Shown here: piece after piece, positions 6,334 through 8,582 of the stretch
Position numbering within the stretch: position 1 is the stretch's first letter
How the letters are laid out: the number at the start of each line of letters is the position of its first letter
Source: Spirochaetales bacterium
GTDB taxonomy: Bacteria > Spirochaetota > Spirochaetia > Sphaerochaetales > Sphaerochaetaceae
NCBI GenBank assembly: GCA_022785155.1
Contig: JALFRH010000216.1
Location: 1 to 8,582 of the forward strand
Direction: 5' to 3'
Length of the DNA: 8,582 nucleotides
The notes under the pieces: generated by a model
The model's input: the letters and a program-made list of their open reading frames with translations, nothing else
Database searches by the model: none
What the model was told of the DNA's origin: nothing
Translations under genes and position numbers: made by a program

Positions 6334-8127
6334 ATGGAAGAAGCTTTCATGCAGAGGACAGTCACCTGCGGCGCCTTAAGAGCTGCCGATGAAGGTAAGA
6401 GTGTCATTCTAAACGGATGGGTACACAGCGACAGAAACCATGGTGCCATCCATTTTATTAACCTCCGCGACAGATATGGCCAGACTCAGGTAGTCGTGGA
6501 CGACGATGCTTCCCCGCTCCTTCAGAAGAAGGCACAGGAACTTAAATTGGAATACTGCATAGCAGTAAAGGGAATTGTCAGAAGAAGACCTGACTCCATG
6601 ATCAATGGAGACATGGATACTGGAGAAATCGAGGTCAAGGCTGAAGATATCCAGATTCTTTCACAGTGTGCAGTTCTTCCTTTCATGATTGAAGACGAAA
6701 ACAGTGCAAGAGAGGATCTGAGACTTAAATACAGATTCCTGGATCTCAGATGTAAGGGAATGCAGGATAGAATCAGACTCCGCCATGAAGTGGTAAGATC
6801 TATCAGAGAGTATTTCTACAAGACGGATTTCTATGAAATCGAAACCCCTACTCTCATCAGAAGCACCCCCGAAGGTGCAAGAGACTTCCTGGTACCATCA
6901 CGTATCTACCCAGGTAAGTTCTTCGCCCTTCCTCAGTCACCTCAGCTTTATAAGCAGATATTGATGGTTTCCGGTTTCGACAAATATTTCCAGATTGCCA
7001 GATGCTATCGTGACGAAGACCCAAGAGGCGACAGACAGCTTGAGTTTACCCAGCTTGATATTGAGATGAGCTTTGTCAAGCGTGACGATATCCTTGCCCT
7101 TATGGAGGACCTTTTCGGCTACGTCTTCAAGGACGTAATGAATACAGAGCTCCCCAAGCACTTCAAGAGACTTACATATCATGAGGCCATGAATACTTAT
7201 GGCTGCGATAAGCCGGACCTCAGATATGGCTTGGAGATCCATGATGCCGCTCCATTTGCAAAGGAATCATCCTTCACCCTCTTCCAGGAGACACTCCAGA
7301 ACGGTGGATATATCAAATATATCGTAGCTCCAAAGACAGAAGGCCACGACTTTACAAGAAAGTACATTACAGCCCTTGAAGATGCTGCAAAAGTTTACGG
7401 TGCAAAGAGCCTCTGCTGGATGAAGGTCGACAACAACACCCTTACAGGTGGTGTATCCAAATACTTTGCAGGCAAAGAAAGCCTGGTACTTGAAGAAACA
7501 AAGGCTAACAACGGCGACATGATCCTTATGGTTGCCCTCGATAACTGGAAGAAGTGCTGTAACAGTATGGATGCCATCAGAAGAAAGCTTGCAGCTGACC
7601 TTAACCTTATTCAGCCCGGCTTCGCATTCTGCTGGATCATCGACTTCCCTCTCTTCGAATACAACGAAGACGAAGGCCATTGGGAAGCCGCACACCACAT
7701 GTTCAGCATGCCACAGGTGGAGTATCTGGATACTCTTGAATCAGATCCAGGTTCAGTAAAGGGTGATCTCTATGACTTGGTTCTCAACGGATATGAACTT
7801 GCTTCAGGCTCCATAAGAATCCACGACATCGAACTGCAGAAGAGAATATTCAGAATCTGCAACATTCCAGATGATGTGGCCCAGCAGAAGTTCGGCTTCC
7901 TGCTTGACGCCTTCAAGTTCTCTCCACCACCACATGGAGGAATCGCTCCTGGAGTGGACAGACTCTGCATGATCCTTGCAGGCCAGAGCTCCATTAAGGA
8001 AGTAATAGCCTTCCCTAAGGGAACAGCGGCATCTTCCCCTATGGACAACTCTCCGAACTGGGTTGAAGATAAGCAGCTTGAGGAACTTGGCCTCCTGATC
8101 GACGAGAAGAAAAGGACGACAAAATAA
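6334..8127 (+). CDS. aspS: Aspartyl-tRNA synthetase, bacterial type
   Basis: This 597-residue class II synthetase attaches aspartate to tRNA in the cytoplasm. The N-terminal OB-fold anticodon domain covers about 6-110 (LNGWVHSDRNHGAIHFINLRD). The catalytic core includes TPTLIRSTPEGARDFLVPSR (171-190), the aspartate-site QSPQLYKQ (201-208), motif 2 YRDEDPRGDR (225-234) and motif 3 GIAPGVDRL (536-544). A bacterial GAD-type insertion occupies about 285-420. Length agrees with bacterial AspRS (about 590). I chose ATG 6334 because AAGGAG (6319-6324) precedes it by 9 bases; the upstream GTG 6298 would add 12 unconserved residues, and ATG 6349 is a possible shorter start. His36 is at the position where non-discriminating AspRS enzymes carry histidine and strictly discriminating ones leucine, hinting that it may also charge tRNA-Asn. 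It stands alone, with its own terminator. Confidence 0.97.
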   Translation: MEEAFMQRTVTCGALRAADEGKSVILNGWVHSDRNHGAIHFINLRDRYGQTQVVVDDDASPLLQKKAQELKLEYCIAVKGIVRRRPDSMINGDMDTGEIEVKAEDIQILSQCAVLPFMIEDENSAREDLRLKYRFLDLRCKGMQDRIRLRHEVVRSIREYFYKTDFYEIETPTLIRSTPEGARDFLVPSRIYPGKFFALPQSPQLYKQILMVSGFDKYFQIARCYRDEDPRGDRQLEFTQLDIEMSFVKRDDILALMEDLFGYVFKDVMNTELPKHFKRLTYHEAMNTYGCDKPDLRYGLEIHDAAPFAKESSFTLFQETLQNGGYIKYIVAPKTEGHDFTRKYITALEDAAKVYGAKSLCWMKVDNNTLTGGVSKYFAGKESLVLEETKANNGDMILMVALDNWKKCCNSMDAIRRKLAADLNLIQPGFAFCWIIDFPLFEYNEDEGHWEAAHHMFSMPQVEYLDTLESDPGSVKGDLYDLVLNGYELASGSIRIHDIELQKRIFRICNIPDDVAQQKFGFLLDAFKFSPPPHGGIAPGVDRLCMILAGQSSIKEVIAFPKGTAASSPMDNSPNWVEDKQLEELGLLIDEKKRTTK

Positions 8128-8158
8128 AGAGATAAGGGGCTTGGCCCCTTTCTCTTTT
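8126..8158 (+). terminator. Intrinsic terminator of aspS
   Basis: AAGGGGC (8134-8140), loop TTG, GCCCCTT (8144-8150) gives a 7-base-pair GC-rich stem. After one bulged T (8133) it extends outward, pairing AAGAGA (8127-8132) with TCTCTT (8151-8156), and it ends in TTTT. The stem begins within the aspS stop codon, so termination is immediate and separates aspS from the following OsmC-family gene. Confidence 0.92.
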
Positions 8159-8195
8159 ATGTATACAAATAGATATTTGAAAGGGATAATACTAT

Positions 8196-8582
8196 ATGGA
8201 AAGAACAGCGACAGGTACATTTACTGGGGAAAAGGAATATTTCACCACCCCCCTTGGTGAGAATCATGAATTCAGGGAGGGCTCCGGTCCTTATGAATAT
8301 CTGATGGGTGCCCTTACAGGTTGTTTCTATTATACTCTCGCCGATTATGATAGAAAGGGAACATGGGGGGAAATCACCATCACAGCCAGAGGTGTAAAAA
8401 GGACGACTCCTCCTACAACTCTTGAGCACACATCCTTGGAGATTGTGGGAAAGAATATTTCCGACAAGGAAGAGTTTGAGCTCTTGGTAAAGAAAACATC
8501 CCAGTCATGCTCCATATTCCAGACTATATCAAAGGTAAGCGCCATGGATATAGTGGTTCGCTTTGAGGACGACGAAGAGTAA
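8196..8582 (+). CDS. OsmC-family protein
   Basis: This 128-residue protein is complete; its TAA is the last codon of the window. It fits the OsmC/Ohr-like fold: a beta-rich N-terminus, then GPYEYLMGALTGCFYYTL (31-48), the central helix carrying Cys43, and a second conserved cysteine, Cys105, in SQSCSIFQTISKV. In OsmC and Ohr this cysteine pair reduces organic hydroperoxides, with the first as the reactive residue. This group is diverse and many members have no tested activity, so I assign the family but not osmC or ohr. AAGGGA at 8181-8186 is about 9 bases before the ATG. The aspS terminator lies upstream, so it probably has its own promoter, though I could not define one consistent with that ribosome binding site. 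Confidence 0.85.
   Translation: MERTATGTFTGEKEYFTTPLGENHEFREGSGPYEYLMGALTGCFYYTLADYDRKGTWGEITITARGVKRTTPPTTLEHTSLEIVGKNISDKEEFELLVKKTSQSCSIFQTISKVSAMDIVVRFEDDEE

Noticed and set aside
8162..8190. TATACA, 17 bases, GATAAT as a promoter for the OsmC-family gene
   Set aside because: The expected start would fall at about the ATG and would exclude the good AAGGGA ribosome binding site from the transcript, so the two signals contradict each other.
1..8582. tRNA, rRNA, CRISPR array, insertion sequence, riboswitch
   Set aside because: I looked for cloverleaf features, regular spaced repeats, transposase motifs and long structured leaders and saw none; the gaps between genes are all short.

Overview
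The window looks like ordinary bacterial chromosome from a diderm that uses sigma-54. It carries a complete phage-shock-protein (Psp) envelope-stress locus, one AT-rich conflict-type gene, and two housekeeping genes. Arginine is written mostly as AGA, the lipobox is relaxed, and the AspRS style resembles that of spirochaetes. I would guess Spirochaetota (Sphaerochaeta/Treponema relatives), but only weakly; no rRNA or lineage marker is present.

Layout. (1) Bases 1-624, minus strand: the first 208 codons of pspF, an AAA+ sigma-54 activator without a receiver domain; its C-terminus lies outside the window. (2) Bases 625-783: divergent regulatory region with two candidate PspF sites and a sigma-54 promoter directed at pspA. 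(3) Bases 784-3152, plus strand: a tight operon of pspA, a PspB-like membrane protein, pspC and a DUF4097 ('Toastrack'-type) lipoprotein. (4) Bases 3216-6212, minus strand: a 998-residue protein running coiled coil, archaeo-eukaryotic-type primase (TOTE-type), SF2 helicase, then a phospholipase-D-like domain. It converges on the psp operon and is clearly AT-richer than its neighbours. (5) Bases 6334-8127, plus strand: aspS, followed by a strong intrinsic terminator. (6) Bases 8196-8582: an OsmC-family protein ending exactly at the window edge.

How it works together. PspF is expected to activate the pspA promoter and to be restrained by PspA until envelope stress makes the PspB-like and PspC membrane proteins recruit PspA. 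The lipoprotein adds a component on the outer face of the cytoplasmic membrane or in the periplasm. This recalls LiaG, a DUF4097 protein encoded next to the PspA homologue LiaH in Bacillus, but here it sits in a proteobacterial-style, PspF-driven operon. The primase-helicase gene appears to be an independent single-gene insertion, probably a mobile-element-conflict or defence protein.

Most interesting points: the regular 19-20-residue repeat of the psp-linked lipoprotein; the paired deviations of the PspF GAFTGA loop and the promoter -12 element; the shifted catalytic histidine in the PLD domain; and a possible leaderless start of the primase-helicase gene. No tRNA, rRNA, CRISPR array, insertion sequence or origin was seen. 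No gene-free stretch exceeds 300 bases.
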